Shown one piece after another: positions 55,639-64,000 of a DNA stretch of 64,000 bases. Location: assembly GCF_007035645.1 (NCBI RefSeq), contig NZ_AP019632.1, forward strand, positions 2,232,001 to 2,296,000. The letters are read 5' to 3'. The notes below the pieces were generated by a model that saw only the letters and a list, made by a program, of their open reading frames with translations, was not told the DNA's origin and made no database searches. Position 1 is the first letter of the stretch; each line of letters starts with the position of its first letter. Source of the DNA: Enterobacter asburiae. Lineage in GTDB: Bacteria; Pseudomonadota; Gammaproteobacteria; Enterobacterales; Enterobacteriaceae. The translations under genes were made by a program, and so were the position numbers.

Positions 55639-56055
55639 TCAGGAAAATGAAGAACTTACAGCGACGCTCTGGTCCGGCTGTAAATCGCCGAAGCGTTTCC
55701 GCAAGGCCGGGGCGAGGCGCAGGGATGCGCCGAGAGGGCGTGGCCTGCAGGGATGCAGGCTCATGCCCGACCCGATAGCCTGAAGGAATAAGCTGAGGAC
55801 AAAATTGCCGGGAGCAATTTTGGACAGCGCCTGCGCTGGCCCTGAAAGGGTGAGCCCCAGGGATGGGGCGAGCAATCCGCGAAGCGGCGATTTACCGCCG
55901 GGAGCCCGGGTTGCCAGGGCGGTGGCGATTGAGCCGCCCTGGCACGTTCACAGGCCATGTCGTTACAGAGTAGCAAGAAACATAAAGTGAACGGAATGAC
56001 CACCACAGCCGTATGTTCCCCCTCACCCCAGCCCTCTCCCTCAAGGGAGAGGGGC
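55639..56055 (-). repeat. Long structured dispersed repeat, copy B (long form)
   Basis: About 417 bp, the inverted partner of copy A (21799-22140), with only scattered base differences over the shared parts. It carries an extra module of about 76 bp (about 55801-55876) that copy A lacks. The closing pair GTAAATCGCCG (55680-55690) and CGGCGATTTAC (55885-55895) is intact. The outer end has the CCCTCTCCC hairpin (56022-56054). Open frames inside are by-products of the repeat. With 56056-56263, the region upstream of the PQQ dehydrogenase, it fills the gap between genes. Confidence 0.87.
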
Positions 56056-56263
56056 CGTCTTGCGCGCTAATCAATTAATGCGAAATCATTCATTAACAAT
56101 TGCGTAAAACAATTTAACAGTTTTATCATAGCGACGAATTCACCAAATGGTTCGTAAATAATTTTACAACTCCGAATTCACCCGTATTAATCATTCTTCC
56201 CTCCGCATTTATTACCCAACTGGTACACACCCAGCACGACGGGGGGATCTTAAGGAGACAGAA

Positions 56264-58645
56264 ATGGCATTTGGCAGCGCGCCACGTGGGATACCGCGTA
56301 TCCTGCAGTGGCTCCTTGCCGGACTGATGTTGCTCATCGGTCTGGCAGTCGGCGGGCTGGGCTTTAAGCTCGTCACCGTAGGCGGAAGTGGATACTTCCT
56401 GATAATGGGCGTGGTGATGGTGATTGCCGCGATCCTGATTTTCCTCAATCGCAGCAGCGGGATCGTACTTTACGCCATCGCCTTTATTGCCTCGCTGTTC
56501 TGGGCGGTAGGCGATGCGGGCTGGGATTTCTGGCCGCTCTTCTCTCGCCTGTTTACCTTTGCCGTACTGGCCTTCCTCTGCGCCATCGTCTGGCCTTTCC
56601 TGCGCGCGGCAAACCACAGCGCCGCGAACAAGGCTCCCGCTTTTGGCGTCGCGGCCGTGCTCGCGGTGGCGCTGCTGGTCAGCCTGGGCTGGATGTTTAA
56701 GCCGCAGACCCTCGTGGCAGCGAACGAGCCCGTTCCGGTGAAACCCGTCGCCCCCGGCGAGCAGCAAAAGAACTGGGCGCACTGGGGCAATACCACCCAC
56801 GGCGACCGTTTTGCCGCGCTGGACCAGATTAACAAGCAAAACGTCCGCGATCTGAAAGTCGCGTGGGTTGCGCACACCGGCGATATTCCGCAGAGCAACG
56901 GCTCCGGCGCGGAAGATCAGAACACGCCATTGCAGATTGGCGACACGCTGTACGTCTGTACCCCGTACAGTAAAGTGCTGGCGCTGGACGTGGATTCCGG
57001 CAAAGAAAAATGGCGCTACGATTCCAAAGCCACGGCGCCTAACTGGCAGCGCTGCCGCGGTCTGGGCTATTTTGAAGACCATTCCAGCGTGACAACGTCA
57101 CAGGCAGAGACACAGCCTGCGGCATGCCCTCGCCGCCTGTTCCTGCCGACCACCGACGCCCGCCTGATTGCCATCAACGCGGATGACGGCAAGGTCTGCG
57201 AAGACTTCGGTGACCATGGCACCGTGGATCTGAGCGTCGGCATGGGCGAGATCAAGCCCGGGTATTATCAGCAGACCTCCACGCCGCTGGTCGCAGGCAA
57301 TGTTGTTGTCGTCGGCGGTCGCGTCGCGGATAACTACTCCACCGGCGAACCGCCGGGCGTGGTGCGCGCCTACGACGTTCACACCGGTAAACTGGCGTGG
57401 GCGTGGGATCCGGGTAATCCAAAACTGACCGGCCTGCCGCCGGAAGGCCAGACCTACACCCGCGGCACGCCGAACGTCTGGTCAGCAATGTCTTACGACG
57501 CTAAGCTGAACCTGATCTACCTGCCAACCGGCAACGCCACCCCGGACTTCTGGGCGGGCGAACGTACCGCGCTGGACGATAAGTACAGTTCCTCCATCGT
57601 CGCCGTCGACGCGACCACCGGTCAGGTGCGCTGGCATTTCCAGACGACCCACCACGACCTGTGGGACTTTGACCTGCCTTCCCAGCCGCTGCTGTACGAT
57701 CTGCCCGACGGTAAGGGCGGCACCACGCCCGTGCTGGTGCAGACCAGCAAGCAGGGCATGATCTTCATGCTTAACCGCGAAACCGGCAAGCCGGTGGCGA
57801 AGGTAGAAGAACGTCCCGTTCCGGCGGGTAACGTTGAGGGTGAACGCTACTCTCCGACCCAGCCGTATTCCGTGGGCATGCCGATGATTGGCAACCAGAC
57901 GCTGACCGAATCCGACATGTGGGGGGCGACGCCTGTCGACCTGCTGCTGTGCCGCATTCAGTTTAAAGAGATGCGTCATCAGGGCGTCTTCACTCCGCCG
58001 GGTCTCGACCGTTCCCTGCAGTTCCCTGGCTCACTCGGCGGGATGAACTGGGGCAGCGTCTCCGTTGACCCGAACAACAGCCTGATGTTCGTCAACGATA
58101 TGCGCCTGGGCCTGGCAAACTACATGGTGCCGCGCGCTAACGTGGCGAAAAACGCCAGCGGCATCGAGATGGGCATCGTACCGATGGACGGGACGCCGTT
58201 CGGCGCGATGCGCGAACGCTTCCTGTCGCCGCTGGGCATTCCGTGCCAGAAGCCGCCGTTTGGCACCATGTCGGCCGTTGACCTGAAAACCGGCAAGCTG
58301 GTGTGGCAGGTCCCTGTCGGCACGGTGGAAGATACCGGCCCGCTGGGCATTCGTATGCACATGCCAATCCCAATCGGCATGCCGACGCTGGGCGCATCGC
58401 TCTCTACCCAGTCCGGCCTGCTGTTCTTCGCCGGCACGCAGGATTTCTACCTGCGCGCGTTTGATACCGCCACCGGGAAAGAGATCTGGAAAGACCGTCT
58501 GCCGGTCGGCAGCCAGTCCGGCCCGATGACCTACGTGTCGCCGAAAACCGGTAAGCAGTATATCATCATCAACGCCGGGGGCGCCCGACAGTCACCGGAT
58601 CGCGGGGATTACGTTATCGCGTACGCGTTACCCGATAAGCAATAA
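56264..58645 (+). CDS. Membrane-bound PQQ-dependent dehydrogenase (glucose/quinate/shikimate family)
   Basis: 793 residues, the size of E. coli Gcd (796) but a divergent paralogue. About five N-terminal helices (1-145) anchor it in the inner membrane and bind ubiquinone; the periplasmic part (about 160-793) is an eight-bladed quinoprotein propeller with DLKVAWVAHTGD, HHDLWDFDLPSQP and repeated GKEKW/GKLVW-type Trp-docking turns. It oxidises a sugar or cyclic acid and feeds the respiratory chain. AAGGAG lies six bases before ATG 56264. No pqq biosynthesis genes are in the window. Confidence 0.9.
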   Translation: MAFGSAPRGIPRILQWLLAGLMLLIGLAVGGLGFKLVTVGGSGYFLIMGVVMVIAAILIFLNRSSGIVLYAIAFIASLFWAVGDAGWDFWPLFSRLFTFAVLAFLCAIVWPFLRAANHSAANKAPAFGVAAVLAVALLVSLGWMFKPQTLVAANEPVPVKPVAPGEQQKNWAHWGNTTHGDRFAALDQINKQNVRDLKVAWVAHTGDIPQSNGSGAEDQNTPLQIGDTLYVCTPYSKVLALDVDSGKEKWRYDSKATAPNWQRCRGLGYFEDHSSVTTSQAETQPAACPRRLFLPTTDARLIAINADDGKVCEDFGDHGTVDLSVGMGEIKPGYYQQTSTPLVAGNVVVVGGRVADNYSTGEPPGVVRAYDVHTGKLAWAWDPGNPKLTGLPPEGQTYTRGTPNVWSAMSYDAKLNLIYLPTGNATPDFWAGERTALDDKYSSSIVAVDATTGQVRWHFQTTHHDLWDFDLPSQPLLYDLPDGKGGTTPVLVQTSKQGMIFMLNRETGKPVAKVEERPVPAGNVEGERYSPTQPYSVGMPMIGNQTLTESDMWGATPVDLLLCRIQFKEMRHQGVFTPPGLDRSLQFPGSLGGMNWGSVSVDPNNSLMFVNDMRLGLANYMVPRANVAKNASGIEMGIVPMDGTPFGAMRERFLSPLGIPCQKPPFGTMSAVDLKTGKLVWQVPVGTVEDTGPLGIRMHMPIPIGMPTLGASLSTQSGLLFFAGTQDFYLRAFDTATGKEIWKDRLPVGSQSGPMTYVSPKTGKQYIIINAGGARQSPDRGDYVIAYALPDKQ

Positions 58646-58651
58646 GATGTG

Positions 58652-58680
58652 AAAAAGGGACCGAAAGGTCCCTTTTTTTT
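58652..58680. terminator. Bidirectional terminator between the PQQ dehydrogenase and trg
   Basis: GGGACC/GGTCCC stem with a GAAA loop, five A on one side and eight T on the other. Confidence 0.92.
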
Positions 58681-58693
58681 GCCCGGTGGCGAC

Positions 58694-60385
58694 TCAGAAC
58701 GTCTCCCAGTTATCCCCGGAAACCGTCGCCGCCGGACGCAACGGCGCGTTCTTCGCCACTGGCGCAGACGTCACCACGCGGCCCGACTTTGCACCGCTCA
58801 GACGAAACGCCCCGACCGCCTCGGTCAGACGCGCGCCCTGTTCTTCCAGAGACGCGGCGGCCGCAGAGGCTTCTTCCACCAGCGAGGCGTTCTGCTGGGT
58901 CACTTTATCCATCTCAGAAATCGCCTGGCTCACCTGCACGATACCGCGGCTCTGCTCATCGGACGCGGCGGCAATCTCCAGCATGATGTCGGTCACGCGT
59001 TTAACCGCTTCGACGATTTCATTCATGGTGTTACCGGCAGCCACGACCTCGCCGGAGCCCTGGTCGATCAGCGAGACCGATTCGTTAATCAGGCTTTCGA
59101 TCTCTTTTGCGGCATTCGCACTGCGGCTTGCAAGGGTTCGGACTTCGCTTGCCACCACGGCAAAACCGCGCCCCTGCTCGCCCGCCCGCGCCGCTTCTAC
59201 CGCCGCGTTAAGCGCCAGGATATTGGTCTGGAACGCAATGCTGTTGATGACGGCGGTGATCTCGGAGATTTTTTTCGAACTGGTGGAGATATTGCCCATG
59301 GTTTTGACCACGCCGGAGACCATCTGTCCGCCGCGGCTGGCTTTCCCGGAGGCATCTTCCGCAAGCTTGCTGGCATGATGGGCGTTATCGGCGTTCTGTT
59401 TCACCGTCGCGGTCAGCTGTTCCATGCTTGCGGCGGTTTGCTCAATGGCGGCGGCCTGCTGCTCGGTGCGCGAAGAGAGATCGGTGTTACCGGCAGAAAT
59501 CTCGCTCGTGCCGCGGTAGATCTCCTCCGCCCCCTGACGTACGGTGCCCACCGTGTTTTCAAGCGAGTGCTGCATGGTTTGCAGATCGCGCGTCAGGCGG
59601 CCAATTTCGCTGCGCCCGGCCACGTCGTCCGGCATCGTCAGGTCGCCTTTGGCAATATTCTCGATACGTTTCGCTGCACGCTGCAAAGGATTGATTACCG
59701 TGCGGCGCAGCACGACAAAGGTCATCGCCGTCAGCACCAGCGCCAGCGCAAACGCGCCCACCATAAACATCAGGCCCAGCTGCGTGCGGCTGTGCGCCTG
59801 CGCCGTCAGCGCATTGGCACGCTCGGTGCGGATCTTAATCGCCTTCAGCAGCACGGCGTTATAAGCGTCATCCAGCGGCCGCGCCGTTTCGTTTTCGTGG
59901 TTGATAATCGCTTCGAACATGCCGTTTTTGGCGAATTTCACCATCGGCTGCATGCCCGCGATATAGGCGTCGTACCGCGCCTTGAGATCCTCATCCAGCG
60001 CTGCACCCTCAGCGGTACGCACGGCACGATTCATATAGGCGGTAAAGCTCTCCTGGGACTGCTTAATGCGCGTTTCCGCCTCGCTGATGTTCTGCTTCAT
60101 CGCATCCATCTCCGCGATACGGCTTGCCGCACCGGCGTGGATCAGATTGATACGCGCGGTACGCAGATGGTTTGAGCTGTTCGACAGCCCCATACGCACC
60201 TGAATTTCGGACGTGACATCCTGCTGATCGTTATCGGCCTGCAGCAGGAAATACCCCGCCAGACCCGAGCTCAAGGCGAACAGAAGAATAATGCCACCGA
60301 GAATGGAGGAAAACAGCGGAACCAGCCTGATGTGATGCAAGAAGCTCAGCTTGCGCTGCGCCTGCATCGAAGTAGTGTTGTCCAT
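58694..60385 (-). CDS. trg: Chemoreceptor Trg (ribose/galactose type) with NWETF tail
   Basis: 563-residue methyl-accepting chemotaxis protein. It follows E. coli Trg throughout: [18 protein letters not shown] (TM1), [20 protein letters not shown] in the periplasmic domain, TM2 about 196-218, HAMP, methylation helices and the tip [20 protein letters not shown]. Trg senses sugar-loaded ribose- and galactose-binding proteins. Unlike E. coli Trg it ends GDNWETF, the CheR/CheB-tethering pentapeptide. I start at ATG 60385 (MDNTTSMQ). E. coli trg is likewise close to ydcJ. Confidence 0.92.
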   Translation of the reverse strand: MDNTTSMQAQRKLSFLHHIRLVPLFSSILGGIILLFALSSGLAGYFLLQADNDQQDVTSEIQVRMGLSNSSNHLRTARINLIHAGAASRIAEMDAMKQNISEAETRIKQSQESFTAYMNRAVRTAEGAALDEDLKARYDAYIAGMQPMVKFAKNGMFEAIINHENETARPLDDAYNAVLLKAIKIRTERANALTAQAHSRTQLGLMFMVGAFALALVLTAMTFVVLRRTVINPLQRAAKRIENIAKGDLTMPDDVAGRSEIGRLTRDLQTMQHSLENTVGTVRQGAEEIYRGTSEISAGNTDLSSRTEQQAAAIEQTAASMEQLTATVKQNADNAHHASKLAEDASGKASRGGQMVSGVVKTMGNISTSSKKISEITAVINSIAFQTNILALNAAVEAARAGEQGRGFAVVASEVRTLASRSANAAKEIESLINESVSLIDQGSGEVVAAGNTMNEIVEAVKRVTDIMLEIAAASDEQSRGIVQVSQAISEMDKVTQQNASLVEEASAAAASLEEQGARLTEAVGAFRLSGAKSGRVVTSAPVAKNAPLRPAATVSGDNWETF

Positions 60386-60437
60386 GACCGTCGACTCTCT
60401 TATAGGTAAGATGCGTAAAAACATGCGTGTTAAATAG

Positions 60438-60464
60438 TCATCGGCACGGTGGGGATTTAGATTA
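60438..60464 (-). promoter_or_regulatory. FliA (sigma-28) promoter of trg
   Basis: On the minus strand TAAT (60461-60464), 15 bp, then GCCGATGA (60438-60445), against the consensus TAAA-N15-GCCGATAA. It gives a leader of about 45 nt before trg and places it in the flagellar class III regulon. Confidence 0.75.
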
Positions 60465-60509
60465 CGGCTAAAAACGCCGCACTGGTCACACTTTAGAGAA
60501 GATTATTAA

Positions 60510-60538
60510 AGAAACGCCAGCGGTGAAAAACCGCTGGC
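60510..60538 (-). terminator. frmRA terminator
   Basis: GCCAGCGG/CCGCTGGC stem (60516-60523, 60531-60538) followed on the minus strand by GTTTCTTT, just past the frmA stop. Confidence 0.85.
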
Positions 60539-60545
60539 AGAAGAG

Positions 60546-61971
<1,426 letters not shown>

Positions 61972-61982
61972 ACGCCCTCCTG

Positions 61983-62004
61983 ATACTATAGGGGGGTATG
62001 GTAT
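61983..62004. promoter_or_regulatory. FrmR operator
   Basis: Half-sites ATACTATA and TATGGTAT flank six G residues, the GC-tract-centred inverted repeat typical of CsoR/RcnR/FrmR repressors, 12 bp upstream of frmR. Confidence 0.85.
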
Positions 62005-62200
62005 TTTACTTACCTGGCGATGTAAACCTTCTATTTCCGTTGCAAAATCAGTGTATCTACCGCATATCATCAAGCAAGAGAATGAAACCTAAAAATATAT
62101 AACCATATGAAATATATAATTTTTTAATAACATTATTTGCCTAACCGAATTGAAGATCCTGTTGTTTAGTGACGATTTCATATACAACAGGAGTTAACAC

Positions 62201-62824
62201 ATGGCATGGAACAAACACGCTGCGGCCCTGCATGCACGCCAGAGTGCCGGCATGTCATCGCAAAAACGCTGTGGTGAATTTACTCGCAAGGCAATACGAG
62301 CAGGTGGCGTGGATATTGGAAATGCACCCAGTGCAAAAGACTATGGCAGTAACCTTGAACGAGCAGGTTTTCGAGTTTTAGGGCAAGGTGAAACATTTTC
62401 TGCGTCTCAGAACGCGTTACAGCTCGTTTTGGGCACCATTAACAGCGCCAGGCGCAACATTGACGCTGCGGCTTACAGCTTCACCAGTAAGGCGGCGGCG
62501 CTCGTCGCCGCCAAAAAACGCGGAGTGGCCGTGCGGGTAGTTGCTGATGAAAAGAGTAACACCGGCAAATACACCGCCGTTACGTTCCTTGCAAACCAGG
62601 GCGTGCCGGTGCGGCTTAATGGCCGGTACGCAATCATGCACAATAAATTTATGGTTGTGGATGGCAACACGGTGCAAACCGGATCATTTAACTACACGGC
62701 CAGCGCCGTAAGCCGCAACGCCGAAAACATTCTGCTGATCAAGGAGGTTCCGGATCTGGCTGCAACGTACCAGGAGGAATTTAACAGGCTCTGGAACGAA
62801 TCTGAAAATATTATAAAACCTTAA
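62201..62824 (+). CDS. Apparent chimera: amidase-like N-terminus fused to a phospholipase-D (Nuc-type) nuclease
   Basis: 207 residues. Residues about 65-200 are a single-HKD phospholipase-D-family nuclease closely resembling plasmid Nuc/EndA-type enzymes: NIDAAAYSFTSKAAALVAAK, NTGKYTAVTFLANQGVPVRL, and the HKD motif HNKFMVVD at 147-154 followed by GSFNYTASA. These normally have a signal peptide. Here residues 1-57 (WNKHAAALH, SSQKRCGEFTRKAIRAGG, AKDYGSNLERAGF) instead resemble the Cys-bearing start of NlpC/P60- or CHAP-type amidase effectors; the matching His half is absent. AGGAG precedes the ATG by eight bases. Flanks are AT-rich. Family resemblance is from memory, and the joined function is unknown. 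Confidence 0.75.
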   Translation: MAWNKHAAALHARQSAGMSSQKRCGEFTRKAIRAGGVDIGNAPSAKDYGSNLERAGFRVLGQGETFSASQNALQLVLGTINSARRNIDAAAYSFTSKAAALVAAKKRGVAVRVVADEKSNTGKYTAVTFLANQGVPVRLNGRYAIMHNKFMVVDGNTVQTGSFNYTASAVSRNAENILLIKEVPDLAATYQEEFNRLWNESENIIKP

Positions 62825-62890
62825 CCAGTTATCACTAAGGTGATAGTATTCAGACGCATAATTTCATGTCTATATAAAAAAGGATTTTTA

Positions 62891-63184
62891 ATGGAAATTC
62901 GATATGTATTTTACATTATTATAATAACCATTGGCACAATATATTATTTTAACAGTAAAAAGCAGATAGCAAAAATTGGCTTTCCGCTAGCAATCTTTCA
63001 CATTGCCTGTGTTTATATGGCAATGCTGTCAGGATTTAACATTTACATAGTTTCATTAATCTATTTGATAATCTGGATAGCTGGATTAGTTACCTATAAA
63101 ATCAATATAAACATAACATTAGCAATATATGCCTTATCCATTATTTCATTTTTTGGATGGACCATAGTTATGGTAACTCATTGA
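62891..63184 (+). CDS. Small AT-rich membrane protein, candidate immunity protein
   Basis: 97 residues with three to four membrane helices (about 4-20, 28-47, 50-68 and 75-93). The gene is about 30% G+C, far below its neighbours, with AAGGA six bases before ATG 62891. It lies 66 bp after the chimeric PLD gene on the same strand and ends before a shared terminator. Gene size, membrane nature and position fit an immunity protein for an envelope-acting toxin; this is inference. No family recognised. Confidence 0.65.
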   Translation: MEIRYVFYIIIITIGTIYYFNSKKQIAKIGFPLAIFHIACVYMAMLSGFNIYIVSLIYLIIWIAGLVTYKININITLAIYALSIISFFGWTIVMVTH

Positions 63185-63196
63185 CAAACACATTAC

Positions 63197-63229
63197 TGAA
63201 AGCCCCGTCTCCGGACGGGGCTTTTTTTT
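63197..63229. terminator. Terminator after the toxin-like locus
   Basis: AGCCCCGTC/GACGGGGCT stem (63201-63209, 63214-63222) with a TCCG loop and eight T on the plus strand. The T tract meets the stop codon of the convergent gene. Confidence 0.92.
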
Positions 63230-63659
63230 ATCCGACTTCCAGCCAGGCTTTTATCCCCTGCCGGTGCAATCCTTTCAGGATTTCGATCACTTCAGCGGCA
63301 GTGTGGCCACTGTAATTCTGGCGTGTAATCCCCTCCTCCGATGCCGTCACAATGATGGTTTCCAGTGTTTCCGCAGCCAGTTCGCGCAGATCGCGTAACG
63401 TCATCCCTGTATCGCGTGAGTGCATGCAGCGAGTGATCTGGTTTGCTACCTCCTGACAAAGCTCCTCGACAGCCTCACGGTATGCCAGGCGATGGCAGCG
63501 GTTATTTTCGATATCGCTAATCAGTTTTGCGATAGCTGTTTTAACGGTTTTGACTTCTGGAAATTTCGTTTTTGTTAAGCCTGACTGCTCCAGCGGGGAT
63601 ACGCTGGTCGCCGGTGCGGCGTTAGGGGCGCTAGTCTGGGTGTGATGGGTCATAGTCAT
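63228..63659 (-). CDS. Hypothetical protein of a phage-satellite-like region
   Basis: 143 residues, soluble, mostly helical after residue 35 (KTAIAKLISDIENNRCHRLA, EAVEELCQEVANQI). I do not recognise a family with confidence; the context looks like the ash/Icd-type leader region of P4-like elements. I start at ATG 63659, nine bases after GGAG. The same frame stays open to 63848 through a 20-bp inverted repeat, so a longer product or leader peptide is possible. Confidence 0.6.
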   Translation of the reverse strand: MTMTHHTQTSAPNAAPATSVSPLEQSGLTKTKFPEVKTVKTAIAKLISDIENNRCHRLAYREAVEELCQEVANQITRCMHSRDTGMTLRDLRELAAETLETIIVTASEEGITRQNYSGHTAAEVIEILKGLHRQGIKAWLEVG

Positions 63660-64000
63660 GGGTTCTTTCTCCGTCAGTGTGAATTTCGTCTTCGTGTCGC
63701 CTGACGGTTCGGCCTCCCTGCCACAACCTGGCCAGCAAGGGCGCGCAGCGTTCATATCCCCTTGCTGGCCAGGTTGTGAAGGGGAACGATTACCGGAAGC
63801 TGATACGAAGGGGAAAGGCATCACAGGAGAAAATGAAGGCCAGCACATCCGGACGTAGCGCCCCTTACGCGGCGGTGGTGAAATGTCTTTCGAAGAGGAT
63901 AGCGAAGCTACCCCTTTGGGGGCGGGGCAAATAGCCAGCTATTTGGGCGAGTCCGGCGCAGGGCGTGGCGGGGTTTCCTACCTCAGACGCTAGCGAGTAG
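63660..64000 (-). other. Highly structured leader region at the window edge
   Basis: No convincing gene. It contains a perfect 20-bp inverted repeat (arms 63722-63741 and 63759-63778, CACAACCTGGCCAGCAAGGG), a CAAATAGC/GCTATTTG hairpin (63928-63945) and a CCCC/GGGG hairpin (63911-63921). This density of stems upstream of a small minus-strand gene resembles the c4/CI antisense-RNA immunity regions of phages and satellites. The assignment is tentative. Confidence 0.45.

Noticed and set aside
55639..55875. Short open frames inside the long repeats that give similar peptides in both copies
   Set aside because: The similarity comes from the repeated DNA itself. There is no ribosome site, and the 76-bp difference changes the product.
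58649..60175. A 508-codon plus-strand frame opposite trg
   Set aside because: Antisense to a full-length chemoreceptor; composition is that of a shadow frame and it starts inside a terminator.
61972..62073. Longer FrmR with 34 extra N-terminal residues
   Set aside because: The extension would cross the FrmR operator and has no family support.
63658..63858. Plus-strand 66-codon frame mirroring the minus-strand leader peptide
   Set aside because: It exists only because a 20-bp inverted repeat is readable on both strands.

Overview
The window is a 64 kb chromosomal segment of an enterobacterium, most likely Enterobacter (E. cloacae complex) or a close relative such as Lelliottia or Leclercia. 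Much of it follows the gene order of the E. coli terminus region: glsB-sad-yneJ, sotB-marC-marRAB-eamA-ydeE, yncJ-rlhA-sutR-ydcO-ydcL-tehB-ydcK-rimL-opgD-ydcJ and trg. MarA is almost identical to the E. coli protein. REP, ERIC and other palindromic repeats sit between genes. Accessory blocks absent from E. coli K-12 are set into this backbone. Family assignments rest on recognising protein motifs and remembered homologues, not on a database search.

Layout. 1-7 kb: 5' part of glsB, a chemoreceptor, sad and yneJ, a GNAT acetyltransferase and two tandem PhzF-like genes. 7-13.4 kb: sotB, marC, marRAB with its operator, eamA, ydeE and Zur-controlled zinT. 13.3-18.9 kb: a urea ABC transporter operon, urtABCDE, with a good sigma-54 promoter. 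19-21.8 kb: a MetE-like methyltransferase behind MetJ boxes, a rhodanese and a GlxA/FtrA-type regulator. 21.8-22.1 kb: long structured repeat, copy A. 22.2-35.6 kb: the ydc region, in which an AraC/EamA pair and a DppA-like/PepT-like pair are interleaved. 35.6-43.4 kb: opgD, an ERIC element, a LysR-controlled aminotransferase and amino-acid-binding protein, a carboxylesterase and ydcJ. 43.8-54.5 kb: a general-stress block with yciG, yciF, yciE, Mn-catalase katN, cyanide-insensitive oxidase cioAB, a trehalose-synthase-like GH13 enzyme, two SDR enzymes, a CinA-like protein, a YetF-like protein and ydeI. 54.6-62 kb: a LysR regulator, repeat copy B in inverted orientation, a membrane PQQ dehydrogenase, trg and frmRA. 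62-64 kb: AT-rich accessory DNA with an apparent amidase/phospholipase-D chimera and a small membrane protein, then the edge of what looks like a phage-satellite region.

How the genes fit together. Several units carry readable regulation: MarR and MarA sites at marRAB, a Zur box at zinT, sigma-54 and a possible NtrC site at urt, MetJ boxes at the MetE-like gene, a FrmR operator at frmRA and a FliA promoter at trg. Together they suggest a free-living, motile, gut or plant-associated bacterium dealing with drugs, zinc limitation, nitrogen scavenging, formaldehyde and stationary-phase oxidative or osmotic stress. The least explained parts are the paired long inverted repeats (21.8 and 55.6 kb), the chimeric toxin-like locus at 62.2 kb and the right edge. 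No tRNA, rRNA, transposase or CRISPR array was recognised.
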